DNA from: 43-108 sp001915545
GTDB lineage: Bacteria; Bacteroidota; Bacteroidia; Bacteroidales; Bacteroidaceae
Assembly (NCBI GenBank): GCA_902491215.1
Contig: CABUGV010000028.1
Coordinates: 1 to 44,863 of the forward strand
Length of the DNA: 44,863 bases
Direction: 5' to 3'
Shown here: positions 6,805-15,103 of the stretch, one piece after another
Position numbering within the stretch: the first letter of the stretch is position 1
How the letters are laid out: every line of letters starts with the position of its first letter
Position numbers and translations under genes: made by a program
The notes under the pieces: model-generated
Databases searched by the model: none
What the model saw: only the letters and a program-made list of their open reading frames with translations
Told to the model about the DNA's origin: nothing

Positions 6805-7239
6805 TTACTTCTTTTCGATTGTCATGACTTCCTTGCCGTCTCCATCGAACAGAGTGGCTTTCTTGCCGTCAATTTTTATTGTTTCAACAGTGTTGATGGC
6901 CTTTGTCACAGCATCTTCGATGTCCATGCTTGACCCCATCATACGTGTCATGCCTACCTGGTCGAGCTTGAGTTTCTTGCCGTTGAAAGTGTAGTTTCCA
7001 AAGAAAGAGTTTACTGAAGCGTTGCCGTTAACCTTTCCGTCCTTGGCAAAGTTGATGAATGCAGGGTTCATTCCACCTTCGGCACTCTTGCCGCAAGCTG
7101 TCACGATGTTCCATTCGCCTTCAAGTGCAGCTGTGCCTGCAGCGTTCTTTGATGAACTGCAAGAACTGAGAATCATGCTCACTGCTACTAAGGAAGCCAA
7201 TGCTCCCATGATGGTTTTCTTCAAATTTGAAAATTTCAT
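6805..7239 (-). CDS. META-domain (HslJ-like) lipoprotein (144 aa)
   Basis: The start at 7239 is chosen because MKFSNLKK begins a lipoprotein signal with lipobox LSSC (Cys27). Upstream in-frame codons overlap the predicted promoter. Residues 39-144 fit a META domain: EGEWNIVTACG, then INFAKDGKVNGNASVNSFFG, a following YTFNG strand and a C-terminal TLFDGDGKEVMTIEKK strand. META proteins are small beta-rich envelope proteins with unproven roles (HslJ is linked to novobiocin resistance in E. coli). It is monocistronic, with its own predicted -7 box and a strong terminator. Confidence 0.88.
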   Translation of the reverse strand: MKFSNLKKTIMGALASLVAVSMILSSCSSSKNAAGTAALEGEWNIVTACGKSAEGGMNPAFINFAKDGKVNGNASVNSFFGNYTFNGKKLKLDQVGMTRMMGSSMDIEDAVTKAINTVETIKIDGKKATLFDGDGKEVMTIEKK

Positions 7240-7283
7240 AGTTCTGTCCTTTTTTAAAAACATTACTTTTGCTTTTGCGGGCA

Positions 7284-7291
7284 CAAAGATA
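7284..7291 (-). promoter_or_regulatory. Predicted -7 box of the META lipoprotein gene
   Basis: Minus strand TATCTTTG matches TAnnTTTG and would give a leader of about 40 bases. No clear -33 TTTG was seen at the usual spacing. Confidence 0.55.
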
Positions 7292-7518
7292 GTTCTTTTA
7301 TGAAGCTTAGGTAATTCATAGGGCATAAAAATAGCAAAATATCATTAACAAATGGAAAAACCGCTTGGAATGCCCTTTTTCAGGAACATATAAAATATAT
7401 GTGTCAGTAATTGCAGAGGAATTCAGGACGTATGACTGCAAAACAGACCATGCAGACATAACGCATGCAGAGACGGATACGTATATTCTAAAAAATATGG
7501 AATCCGTATCAGCAGAAT

Positions 7519-7572
7519 CAAATTGAAAACGCAATTTCAATTTGACTATACATTCGACTTTCACTATCTTTG
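7519..7572 (+). promoter_or_regulatory. metA promoter with palindromic operator over the -33 box
   Basis: TTTG at 7541-7544 and TATCTTTG at 7565-7572 are separated by 20 bases, an excellent Bacteroidetes -33/-7 pair. A perfect inverted repeat with 9-base arms (CAAATTGAA and TTCAATTTG, 8-base loop) spans 7519-7544 and ends on the -33 box, so a bound protein would directly affect polymerase. Upstream, 7477-7509 also holds an imperfect inverted repeat (ACGGAT/ATCCGT). No SAM riboswitch core was recognised. Confidence 0.72.
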
Positions 7573-7628
7573 CTGTCAGCTTCGAAAGTGAAGACGCAAT
7601 AAACAGTATTTAAGAACACGAAAAAGAT

Positions 7629-8549
7629 ATGCCATTAAGATTACCAGACAGATTGCCGGCCATCGAACTGCTAAAGCAGGAGAACATCTTCGTGATGGAT
7701 ACGAGCCGTGCATCTACACAGGACATTCGTCCGCTAAGGATTGCCATACTCAACCTGATGCCTATAAAGATCACAACTGAAACGGACCTGATACGTCTGC
7801 TTTCTAATACACCTCTTCAGGTTGAGGTTGATTTCATGAAAATTAAAAGCCATACGTCGAAAAACACACCTATAGAACACATGCAGGCGTTCTACCGCGA
7901 TTTCGACGAAATGAAGAAACTCAAATACGACGGACTCATCGTTACAGGTGCACCGCTGGAACAGATGGAGTACAACGAGGTAAAATACTGGGACGAGCTG
8001 ACTGAAGTTTTCAACTGGGCCCACCGCAACGTTACCTCAACCATGTTCATATGCTGGGCTGCTCAAGCCGGCCTGTATCACTTCTACGGTGTACCGAAAC
8101 ATGCGACAGATAAAAAAGTGTTCGGCGTGTTCGAGCATCATGTGCTTGAGCCGATGCTTCCGATATTCCGCGGATTCGACGACACATTCTACGTACCGCA
8201 CAGCCGCCATTCAGAAGTAAGACGCGAAGACATCGAAAAGGTAGAAGGCCTCAACATCGTGTCGGAGTCGGAAGATGCAGGAGTACACATGGTCATAGCA
8301 CGAGGCGGAAGAGAAATCTTCATCACCGGCCATTCGGAATACTCGCCTTATACGCTCGACCAGGAATACAAGCGCGACCTCGGCAAGGGACTGCCAATCG
8401 ACATGCCTAAGAATTATTACAGCGACGATGATCCTGAGAAAGGTCCATTGGTCAGATGGAGGGCTCATGCCAACCTGCTCTTCTCAAACTGGCTGAACTA
8501 CTATGTTTACCAGGAAACTCCTTACAACATTGACGAAATCAAAGAATAA
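7629..8549 (+). CDS. metA: Homoserine O-acetyltransferase (MetA family)
   Basis: This enzyme acylates the hydroxyl of L-homoserine, the first committed step of methionine synthesis. The class I glutamine-amidotransferase-like fold is recognisable, with nucleophile Cys142 in FICWAAQAG and the His-Glu pair in TGHSEY near residue 235. Length (306 aa) is typical. Residue 111 is Glu (TGAPLEQME). In this family Glu111 is associated with acetyl-CoA use and Gly111 with succinyl-CoA use, so acetyl transfer is predicted despite the common succinyltransferase name. It is first in a plus-strand run with the U32 gene 53 bases downstream. Regulation is probably through the palindrome over the promoter at 7519-7572. 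Confidence 0.95.
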   Translation: MPLRLPDRLPAIELLKQENIFVMDTSRASTQDIRPLRIAILNLMPIKITTETDLIRLLSNTPLQVEVDFMKIKSHTSKNTPIEHMQAFYRDFDEMKKLKYDGLIVTGAPLEQMEYNEVKYWDELTEVFNWAHRNVTSTMFICWAAQAGLYHFYGVPKHATDKKVFGVFEHHVLEPMLPIFRGFDDTFYVPHSRHSEVRREDIEKVEGLNIVSESEDAGVHMVIARGGREIFITGHSEYSPYTLDQEYKRDLGKGLPIDMPKNYYSDDDPEKGPLVRWRAHANLLFSNWLNYYVYQETPYNIDEIKE

Positions 8550-8602
8550 GAAGACGTTCTGACAACGTATATTCTTACATAATACATATACACCACTATA
8601 TA

Positions 8603-10447
8603 ATGCGGACTATAGAACTTCTGGCTCCGGCCAAGAATCTGGAATGCGGCATCGAGGCCATACGCCACGGTGCCGATGCCGTATACATCGGGGCAGGCAG
8701 ATTCGGTGCAAGAGCGGCTGCCGGCAATCCGGTGGACGACATCAGAAAACTGGCAGAATATGCACACTTCTTCAGGGCAAAGGTATACGTGGCTCTGAAC
8801 ACAATACTGAAGGACAGCGAACTCAACGATGCAGAAAAGCTGGCATGGGAACTTTATGAAGCCGGTGCCGATGCGCTCATCATTCAGGACATGGGTCTGC
8901 TGAAACTGCATCTTCCGCCTATTCCTCTGCACGCAAGCACGCAGATGGACAACAGAACGGTGGAGAAGGTGCGGTTCTTGCAGAGTGCTGGATTTGAGCA
9001 GGCGGTGCTGGCACGCGAATTGTCGCTGACGGAGATTGCCGGCATTCACAAGGCCTGTCCGGACATGAAACTGGAAGTATTCGTACACGGAGCACTGTGC
9101 GTCAGCTACAGCGGACAGTGCTACATCAGCGAACACTGTTTCGGACGAAGTGCCAACAGAGGCGAATGCGCACAGGTGTGCCGCATGTCGTTCGACCTTG
9201 AAGACGATGAGGGCAACAAGATTGTCAGTGACAAGCATCTGCTTTCGCTCAAGGACATGTGCCTGCTCGACGACATGGAAAAACTGATTGAAGCCGGTGC
9301 AACCTCGTTCAAGATTGAAGGACGTCTGAAGGACGTGGCATACGTCAAAAATGTCACAGCGGCCTACAGCCGCAGGCTCAACGAAATAATCAGTCGTCAC
9401 AAGGGCAAATACGCACGCAGTTCGTCGGGCAAGAGCGAATACAAATTCACTCCAGATGTCAACAAAAGCTTCAACCGCGGTTTTACTAATTATTTTCTCT
9501 ACGGCCGAAACGACAAGATATTTTCTTTCGACACGCCAAAAGCTTTGGGCGAATTTGTCGGAACAGTGAAAGATACCAGCCAGCACTACTTCACTGTTGC
9601 CGGAACAAAGACATTCAGCAATGGCGACGGCCTATGCTTCATCGGCAAAGACGGAAAGCTCCACGGTTTCAGAGTGAACAAGGTAGAGAACGGCAAGCTC
9701 TACCCTTTTGAACTGCAGACGATACTGATGCCGAAAACAAGACTCTACCGCAACCGCGACAACAAGTTCGACCAGATTCTGGCACACGATTCTGCTGAGC
9801 GCTTCATACCCGTTGATATCTGCATAGACGAAACTGAAAACGGATTTGCTCTCACGATGAAGGACGATGACGGATGCGAAGCGCACATCACAGCTGAATG
9901 CCCAAAGGAGCTGGCACGCACCCATCAGAGCGCCAACGTAACGGCACAGCTGGCAAAGCTCGGAGGAACAGGATTCAAAACAAGAAACACAAACATCGCA
10001 TACACAAAGAACTGGTTTATCCCTTCGTCAAAGCTAAGTGCATGGAGACGCGAACTCGTCGAAAAAATGACGGAGGAAAGACGCACATTCCGTCCACAAT
10101 CGGAAGGAAGAGTTGAAAAAGAGAAACTAGATTTTCCTTCAAGAAACGGAAAAATCACTTATCTGGGCAACGTAATGAACAGCGAGGCCGAGAAGTTCTA
10201 CAAGGAGCACGGTGCAAAAGTCGTTGAACCAGCATTCGAGAAAGAGCACCGCGAGGGAGCCGTCGTTATGTTCTGCCGCCACTGCATACGTTACAGCATG
10301 GGATGGTGCCTCAAGCGCCAGCACAACAGCCAGGCCTATCGCGGACCTCTGTATCTGACAATGGACAACGGAATGAGGTTCAAGCTCGAATTCGATTGTG
10401 CACAGTGCATCATGAAGGTATGCGCCATGCCCGAGCAGGACAGATGA
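8603..10447 (+). CDS. U32-family protein, RlhA-like 23S rRNA hydroxylation factor
   Basis: The N-terminal 300 residues form the U32 domain: LLAPAKNLECGIEAIRHGAD at the start and the signature EVFVHGALCVSYSGQC at 158-173. Cys residues C166, C173, C189 and C193 match positions that hold an iron-sulfur cluster in characterised U32 proteins. Although labelled peptidase or collagenase-like, related proteins act in RNA hydroxylation (RlhA on 23S rRNA C2501, TrhP on tRNA) or ubiquinone synthesis. The 614-aa length with a long C-terminal extension fits RlhA better than the shorter TrhP or UbiU/V. The C-terminus has further Cys pairs (CRHCIRYSMGWC and CAQC), perhaps another metal site. It lies between metA and a zinc-ribbon lipoprotein gene, probably cotranscribed. 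Confidence 0.85.
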   Translation: MRTIELLAPAKNLECGIEAIRHGADAVYIGAGRFGARAAAGNPVDDIRKLAEYAHFFRAKVYVALNTILKDSELNDAEKLAWELYEAGADALIIQDMGLLKLHLPPIPLHASTQMDNRTVEKVRFLQSAGFEQAVLARELSLTEIAGIHKACPDMKLEVFVHGALCVSYSGQCYISEHCFGRSANRGECAQVCRMSFDLEDDEGNKIVSDKHLLSLKDMCLLDDMEKLIEAGATSFKIEGRLKDVAYVKNVTAAYSRRLNEIISRHKGKYARSSSGKSEYKFTPDVNKSFNRGFTNYFLYGRNDKIFSFDTPKALGEFVGTVKDTSQHYFTVAGTKTFSNGDGLCFIGKDGKLHGFRVNKVENGKLYPFELQTILMPKTRLYRNRDNKFDQILAHDSAERFIPVDICIDETENGFALTMKDDDGCEAHITAECPKELARTHQSANVTAQLAKLGGTGFKTRNTNIAYTKNWFIPSSKLSAWRRELVEKMTEERRTFRPQSEGRVEKEKLDFPSRNGKITYLGNVMNSEAEKFYKEHGAKVVEPAFEKEHREGAVVMFCRHCIRYSMGWCLKRQHNSQAYRGPLYLTMDNGMRFKLEFDCAQCIMKVCAMPEQDR

Positions 10448-10514
10448 AAATACCAGAATCCTCTGCGGATGGGAAAAACGAACAAAATCGAGTCTTCTAA
10501 AAAACAGAACTGAT

Positions 10515-11576
10515 ATGAAAATACCGACCATAAAGACGCTCACGCTTCCGGCCTTCATAGCCCTGCTTTTCATCTCCATAGGCCTTGCCTCATGCAGAGA
10601 AGAAAGCGTCAAGGCATCGAATGCAGAAGCGGCCGAACAAGCAGAAGCCTTGCAGGAAAACGAAGATACCGTGGCCGACTCAACCATCCGCGAAGAATTC
10701 ACTCCCGAACAGATAGACTCCATACGTTTCATCTATCAGCACCACTTCGGAATAAACTTCAATTTCGAAGTGACCGACGACTCACTTACCCTACTGCCCG
10801 ACAAGGACAATCCGATACAGGACACATGCCGCGTATACAAGGACAACATCATAGCTGTGGCAAGCATACGCGTAGAACCGTCTGACTCCATTGACTCGAT
10901 ATGGGTGAAAGTAGCCCGCGACCTGTTTACGATGGGCTGGATAAGAGAGAGTGAACTTCTCGACGGCGTAGTGCCTAACGACACTATCTCCAAAGCAATC
11001 AAGAAGGTCAGCGGCTACAGAGGCATAGGCATATCGGTTATATTAGGTCTCGGCATGGCCGGATTCCTCTTGCGCCGCGCACGCCACGGTTCGCTCCGCA
11101 TTGCCCGTTTCGAAGATATGGACAGCATCTTCCCACCGTTGTTCATGGTGCTCACAGCCACTCTAGGCACCGTCTACGCCAGCATACGCAACTTTACGCC
11201 GGATCTCTGGCAGGAATACTACTTCCACCCTACTCTGAATCCGCTGACGGCTACAGCGCCTCTGGCTGTACTCATCGTCAATGCCTGGCTTGTACTGATG
11301 GCCCTGCTGGCAATGCTCGACGAGATATACCACAATCTCACCTTCGGCAATGCCGTATGCTACATACTCGAAACCATAGGTCTTGCGATGGTGGTATACA
11401 TATTCTTCTATCTGACATCGTTCATCTATATCGGCTACATATTGCTTCCGATATTCATTCTTGCAAACTATGTAGTTTATAAACGTTTCATGCAGCGCAG
11501 GTACGTCTGCGGAAACTGCGGAAAACTGATGCGCAGAAAAGGTGTATGCCCCAACTGCGGAACACTCAATGAATAA
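10515..11576 (+). CDS. Membrane lipoprotein with C-terminal zinc ribbon (353 aa)
   Basis: A lipoprotein signal with lipobox LASC is followed by an Ala/Glu-rich linker and an SH3-like segment near residues 120-155 (VKVARDLFTMGWIRESELL). Several hydrophobic helices follow between about 165 and 325. The C-terminus carries a zinc ribbon, C332/C335 and C345/C348 (CGNCG and CPNCG). The combination of an acylated N-terminus, a polytopic inner-membrane part and a ribbon, presumably cytoplasmic, is unusual. I recognise no characterised homologue. It begins 67 bases after the U32 gene. A weak hairpin (11585-11618, GGCGGAA/TTCCGCC) followed by a T-rich stretch may terminate the unit. Confidence 0.8.
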   Translation: MKIPTIKTLTLPAFIALLFISIGLASCREESVKASNAEAAEQAEALQENEDTVADSTIREEFTPEQIDSIRFIYQHHFGINFNFEVTDDSLTLLPDKDNPIQDTCRVYKDNIIAVASIRVEPSDSIDSIWVKVARDLFTMGWIRESELLDGVVPNDTISKAIKKVSGYRGIGISVILGLGMAGFLLRRARHGSLRIARFEDMDSIFPPLFMVLTATLGTVYASIRNFTPDLWQEYYFHPTLNPLTATAPLAVLIVNAWLVLMALLAMLDEIYHNLTFGNAVCYILETIGLAMVVYIFFYLTSFIYIGYILLPIFILANYVVYKRFMQRRYVCGNCGKLMRRKGVCPNCGTLNE

Positions 11577-11769
11577 TACCGCCGGGCGGAATATGAGCAT
11601 GAAAGTTCACGTTCCGCCTATTTGTTTTCATCTGTCCGAGCATCAATCACCGAATGTAGTAACAACAATGCCCATCCGTGTTAACATTCAATGCAGGAAT
11701 TACGAGGACGGATGCAGATAAAAGTTAGTACAGATTTGATTTGTCGTTAAGAGAAACAGAAAACAAAAA

Positions 11770-11791
11770 AGCCCGGACGCAAATCCGGACT
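11770..11791. terminator. Bidirectional terminator between the zinc-ribbon lipoprotein and ABC-F genes
   Basis: AGCCCGGACG and its near-complement around CAAAT form a short GC-rich hairpin. It has an A run before and a T run after, so it can stop transcripts from both sides. It mainly serves the ABC-F gene ending at 11801. Confidence 0.8.
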
Positions 11792-11800
11792 TTTTCGTTT

Positions 11801-13441
11801 TCATTTATTTTTTCTTTCAAGTTCCTGAAGATTCTCCATCTTGCGCGTTTCAAGAAACTCATATATTCCGCAAAGATGTTCCCTAACTCGTCCACCGCCG
11901 AACTCATATACCTTATTGACCAAACCATCAAGAAAATCACGGTCGTGGCTGACAACAATCAGAGTGCCGTCGTAGTCGAGCAAGGCCTGCTTGAGCACAT
12001 CCTTGGTCTTCAAGTCGAGATGGTTGGTAGGCTCGTCGAGAATAAGCAGATTCACCGGTTCTAGAAGAAGCTTTAGAATTGCCAATCGCGTGCGTTCACC
12101 ACCGGAGAGCACCTTAACCTTCTTCGTGCTCTCTTCTCCTCCGAACATGAATGCACCAAGCAAATCGCGTATCTTGTTGCGCACATCGCCTTTTGCCACA
12201 TCATCGATTGTCTGGAAAACTGTCAGTTCACCGTCGAGCATCGAAGCCTGGTTCTGCGCAAAATATCCTATCTTCACATTATGGCCTAGCTCCAAACGTC
12301 CATCATGTTCCAGTTCGCCCATGATGCACTTCACCATCGTAGACTTACCCTCACCGTTGCGTCCTACGAAAGCAACTTTTTCTCCGCGCTCTATGGTGAA
12401 AGAGGCACCGCTGAACACGGTATGGTCGCCGAACGACTTGCCTACTCCGTCAGCAATTACCGGATATGAACCGCTTCGAGGTGAAGGCGGGAACTTCAAT
12501 CGCAGTGAAGAATTATCGACCTCGTCGACCTCAATCAGTTCAAGTTTTTCAAGCATCTTCACACGGCTCTGCACCTGGAACGTCTTAGAATAAGTTCCTT
12601 TGAAACGCTCAATGAAATCCTTAGTTTCCTGAATCATCTTCTGCTGTTCCTCATACTGCTTCATCTGCTGTTCACGTCGCTCGCGTCTGAGCTCCAGATA
12701 ATGGCTGTACGAAGCCTTGTAGTCGTAAATGCGTCCCATTGTCACCTCGATGGTGCGTGTTGTTATGGAATCGACAAACTTGCGGTCGTGGCTTATGACA
12801 ACAACTGCCTTGGCCGATGTGCGGATGAAATCCTCCAGCCACTGAATACTTTCTATGTCAAGATGGTTTGTCGGCTCGTCGAGCAGAAGTACGTCCGGAT
12901 CGCGAAGAAGAAGTTTTGCCAGTTCTATACGCATGCGCCATCCACCGCTGAAATCGCTTGTCGGACGATTGAAGTCAGTCCTTTCAAATCCGAGTCCAAG
13001 AAGAGTTTTCTCCACGTCCTCTTCAAAGTGCGTCATGTCGATTGCATAGAACTTTTCGCTCAGTGCCGTGACTTTCTCTATGAGCTCCATGTACGAATCG
13101 CTCTCATAATCCGTACGCGAAGCCAGTTCTGCATTGAGCTTCTCTATTTCAGCTTCCGTTTCATGTAGATGAGCAAAAGCCTGAGATGCTTCTTCGAATA
13201 CAGTACGCCCGTCATCCACCATCAAGTGCTGAGGCAGATAGGCAATCTCTGTACCCTTAGGTGCAGTCACACTGCCGCGTGTAGGCTGGCGCACACCTGC
13301 CAGAATCTTAAGCAGAGTACTTTTGCCCGCACCGTTCTTACCCATCAGTGCAATGCGGTCCTTCTCGTTTATTACGAAAGATATATCCTTGAAAAGTGTC
13401 GTGCCGCCGAACTCGACGGTCAATCCATCAACTGAAATCAT
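11801..13441 (-). CDS. ABC-F family ATPase (ribosome-associated type)
   Basis: Two ATP-binding cassettes lie in one chain with no membrane segments, as in ABC-F proteins that act at the ribosome E site. Cassette 1 has Walker A GKNGAGKST (34-42), signature SGGWRMRIELAK and Walker B LLLDEPTNHLD. Cassette 2 has Walker A GRNGEGKST (360-368), LSGGERTRLAI and LILDEPTNHLD. The linker between about 245 and 315 is charged and helical (RRERREQQMKQYEEQQK), as expected for the P-site tRNA interaction motif. At 546 aa it is nearer the EttA/YbiT size than Uup, which has a long C-terminal coiled coil. The exact subfamily is uncertain, and an antibiotic-protection role is not indicated. Confidence 0.93.
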   Translation of the reverse strand: MISVDGLTVEFGGTTLFKDISFVINEKDRIALMGKNGAGKSTLLKILAGVRQPTRGSVTAPKGTEIAYLPQHLMVDDGRTVFEEASQAFAHLHETEAEIEKLNAELASRTDYESDSYMELIEKVTALSEKFYAIDMTHFEEDVEKTLLGLGFERTDFNRPTSDFSGGWRMRIELAKLLLRDPDVLLLDEPTNHLDIESIQWLEDFIRTSAKAVVVISHDRKFVDSITTRTIEVTMGRIYDYKASYSHYLELRRERREQQMKQYEEQQKMIQETKDFIERFKGTYSKTFQVQSRVKMLEKLELIEVDEVDNSSLRLKFPPSPRSGSYPVIADGVGKSFGDHTVFSGASFTIERGEKVAFVGRNGEGKSTMVKCIMGELEHDGRLELGHNVKIGYFAQNQASMLDGELTVFQTIDDVAKGDVRNKIRDLLGAFMFGGEESTKKVKVLSGGERTRLAILKLLLEPVNLLILDEPTNHLDLKTKDVLKQALLDYDGTLIVVSHDRDFLDGLVNKVYEFGGGRVREHLCGIYEFLETRKMENLQELERKNK

Positions 13442-13498
13442 AAATATCTATATATGTGTATACGTGCTTAATAAACAGCCGAATAACGGCATGAGGTG

Positions 13499-13506
13499 CA
13501 AAGATA
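13499..13506 (-). promoter_or_regulatory. Predicted -7 box of the ABC-F gene
   Basis: Minus strand TATCTTTG fits TAnnTTTG, 57 bases before the start at 13441. Confidence 0.55.
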
Positions 13507-13572
13507 CGGAAAAAAAGCACAGTTCTGAAGTTTATGCCCATTGTCAGCACTGTGAGGAAGACGTTTTATTGC

Positions 13573-13580
13573 TACATTTG
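13573..13580 (+). promoter_or_regulatory. Predicted -7 box of radA
   Basis: TACATTTG fits TAnnTTTG and gives a leader of about 45 bases to the RadA start at 13633. It supports that start over the ATG at 13534. Confidence 0.55.
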
Positions 13581-13632
13581 CACAAAGCAGGCCAGACAAA
13601 GCCTCCAAACAAGAAAAACATTACAGATAGAT

Positions 13633-15012
13633 ATGGCAAAAGACAAGACAGCATACGTATGCACCAATTGCGGATACGACTCACCGAAATGGATAGGAAA
13701 ATGTCCGGCATGCGGAGAATGGAACACATTCAAGGAACAGCGCGTGGCACCGTCATCGGGTTTCACTCCAACATCTCTGTCATCCACAGCAACTCATTCA
13801 AAACCGGTATCGCTGAGAAGCATTGAAGGCGGAGAGGAACCGCGAATAGACACCGGCGATGAAGAACTCAACCGTGTTCTCGGAGGAGGTCTCGTGCCCG
13901 GCTCGCTCGTTCTGCTAGGCGGAGAGCCCGGCATAGGAAAATCAACCCTCATACTACAGACAGCCTTGCGTCTGAAAAACCGCAAAGTGCTCTACGTAAG
14001 CGGTGAGGAAAGCATACACCAGATAAAGATGCGTGCCGACCGCCTGAGCGATTCGCCGGCAGGTGACACATGCATGGTGGTGTGCGAAGCTTCGATGGAA
14101 AAGATTTTCGAACACGTACGCGAAGTAAAACCTGAGATTCTTGTTGTCGACTCCGTGCAGACGCTTGCCACCGAAGGCATAGAAAGTTCTCCAGGAAGCA
14201 TGTCGCAGATACGCGAATGCACAGCGCAGCTGCTCAAGTTTGCAAAAGAAAATACAGTTCCAGTATTTCTGATAGGCCATATCAACAAAGAAGGAGGAAT
14301 TGCCGGTCCGAAAATGCTCGAACACATGGTCGACACGGTGCTTCAGTTCGAAGGCGACCGCCACTACATGTACCGCATAGTGCGAAGCATAAAGAACCGT
14401 TTCGGAAGCACGTCCGAACTGGGTATATATGAAATGCGAGGCAACGGACTCCGTCCTGTAGCAAATCCGTCAGAACTGCTTCTCTCGGAAATGGCCGACG
14501 GCGAAGGTCTCAGCGGTGTCGCGGTCGCATCGGCCATAGAAGGCATACGCCCGTTCCTCATAGAGACTCAAGCCTTGGTAAGCACAGCCGCCTACGGCAC
14601 ACCGCAACGCTCGGCAACAGGATTCGATCTGCGCCGCCTCAACATGCTTTTGGCCGTACTTGAAAAACGTGTAGGCTTCAAGCTCGCACAAAAAGATGTT
14701 TACCTGAACATTGCCGGAGGCCTTCGCGTCACCGATCCAGCCATTGACCTGAGCGTCATAGCAGCCATCCTCTCCAGCAACATCGACACGCCTATAGAGC
14801 GCAACGTATGCATGGCCGGCGAAGTGGGATTGAGCGGCGAGATACGCCCCGTAGCAAGAATAACCCAACGAGTTGCAGAAGCCGAAAAACTGGGCTTTAC
14901 GACCATACTGATTCCGCACAACGGAATGAACAGCATTGACTGCAAAAAACTGAATATAGAAGTAAAACCTGTCCGAAAAGTAGAAGAAGCACTCAGGGAA
15001 CTTTTCGGATAA
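13633..15012 (+). CDS. radA: DNA repair protein RadA
   Basis: RadA is a RecA-like ATPase that promotes branch migration during recombinational repair. The start at 13633 gives the canonical N-terminus with zinc finger C10/C13 and C24/C27 (YVCTNCG, GKCPACG). An upstream in-frame ATG at 13534 would precede the predicted promoter. Walker A GGEPGIGKST lies near 96-105, and the RadA-specific KNRFG motif follows in RSIKNRFGSTSELGIYEM. The C-terminal third is the Lon-like domain (NIAGGLRVTDPAIDLSV). The 459-aa length is standard. Transcription is divergent from the ABC-F gene. Confidence 0.96.
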   Translation: MAKDKTAYVCTNCGYDSPKWIGKCPACGEWNTFKEQRVAPSSGFTPTSLSSTATHSKPVSLRSIEGGEEPRIDTGDEELNRVLGGGLVPGSLVLLGGEPGIGKSTLILQTALRLKNRKVLYVSGEESIHQIKMRADRLSDSPAGDTCMVVCEASMEKIFEHVREVKPEILVVDSVQTLATEGIESSPGSMSQIRECTAQLLKFAKENTVPVFLIGHINKEGGIAGPKMLEHMVDTVLQFEGDRHYMYRIVRSIKNRFGSTSELGIYEMRGNGLRPVANPSELLLSEMADGEGLSGVAVASAIEGIRPFLIETQALVSTAAYGTPQRSATGFDLRRLNMLLAVLEKRVGFKLAQKDVYLNIAGGLRVTDPAIDLSVIAAILSSNIDTPIERNVCMAGEVGLSGEIRPVARITQRVAEAEKLGFTTILIPHNGMNSIDCKKLNIEVKPVRKVEEALRELFG

Positions 15013-15017
15013 CAACA

Positions 15018-15103
15018 TAGGCACAGCTGTGCCTCAAGCATGGCAAACTGTTTCGCAGATCAGAAAATATATTGTACACGAGCCTGTCCCAGAAACAGTT
15101 TGC
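15018..15103 (-). terminator. Terminator-like inverted repeats overlapping the porin gene end
   Basis: GGCAAACTGTTTC (15043-15055) and GAAACAGTTTGCC (about 15091-15103) are perfect 13-base arms. The second lies inside the last codons of the porin gene. Next to it is a perfect palindrome AGGCACAGCTGTGCCT (15018-15033). They separate convergent radA and the porin operon. Confidence 0.55.

Noticed and set aside
7240..7628. SAM riboswitch before metA
   Set aside because: I found no recognisable conserved core or kink-turn; the structure present is a DNA palindrome over the promoter.
8522..9586. A 354-codon minus-strand open frame over the U32 gene
   Set aside because: Mirror frame of a well-conserved gene; its translation is Cys/Val/Phe-rich with no domain, typical of antisense shadow.
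13534..13632. N-terminal extension of RadA from the upstream ATG
   Set aside because: The predicted -7 box lies inside this stretch and the canonical zinc finger starts at 13633.
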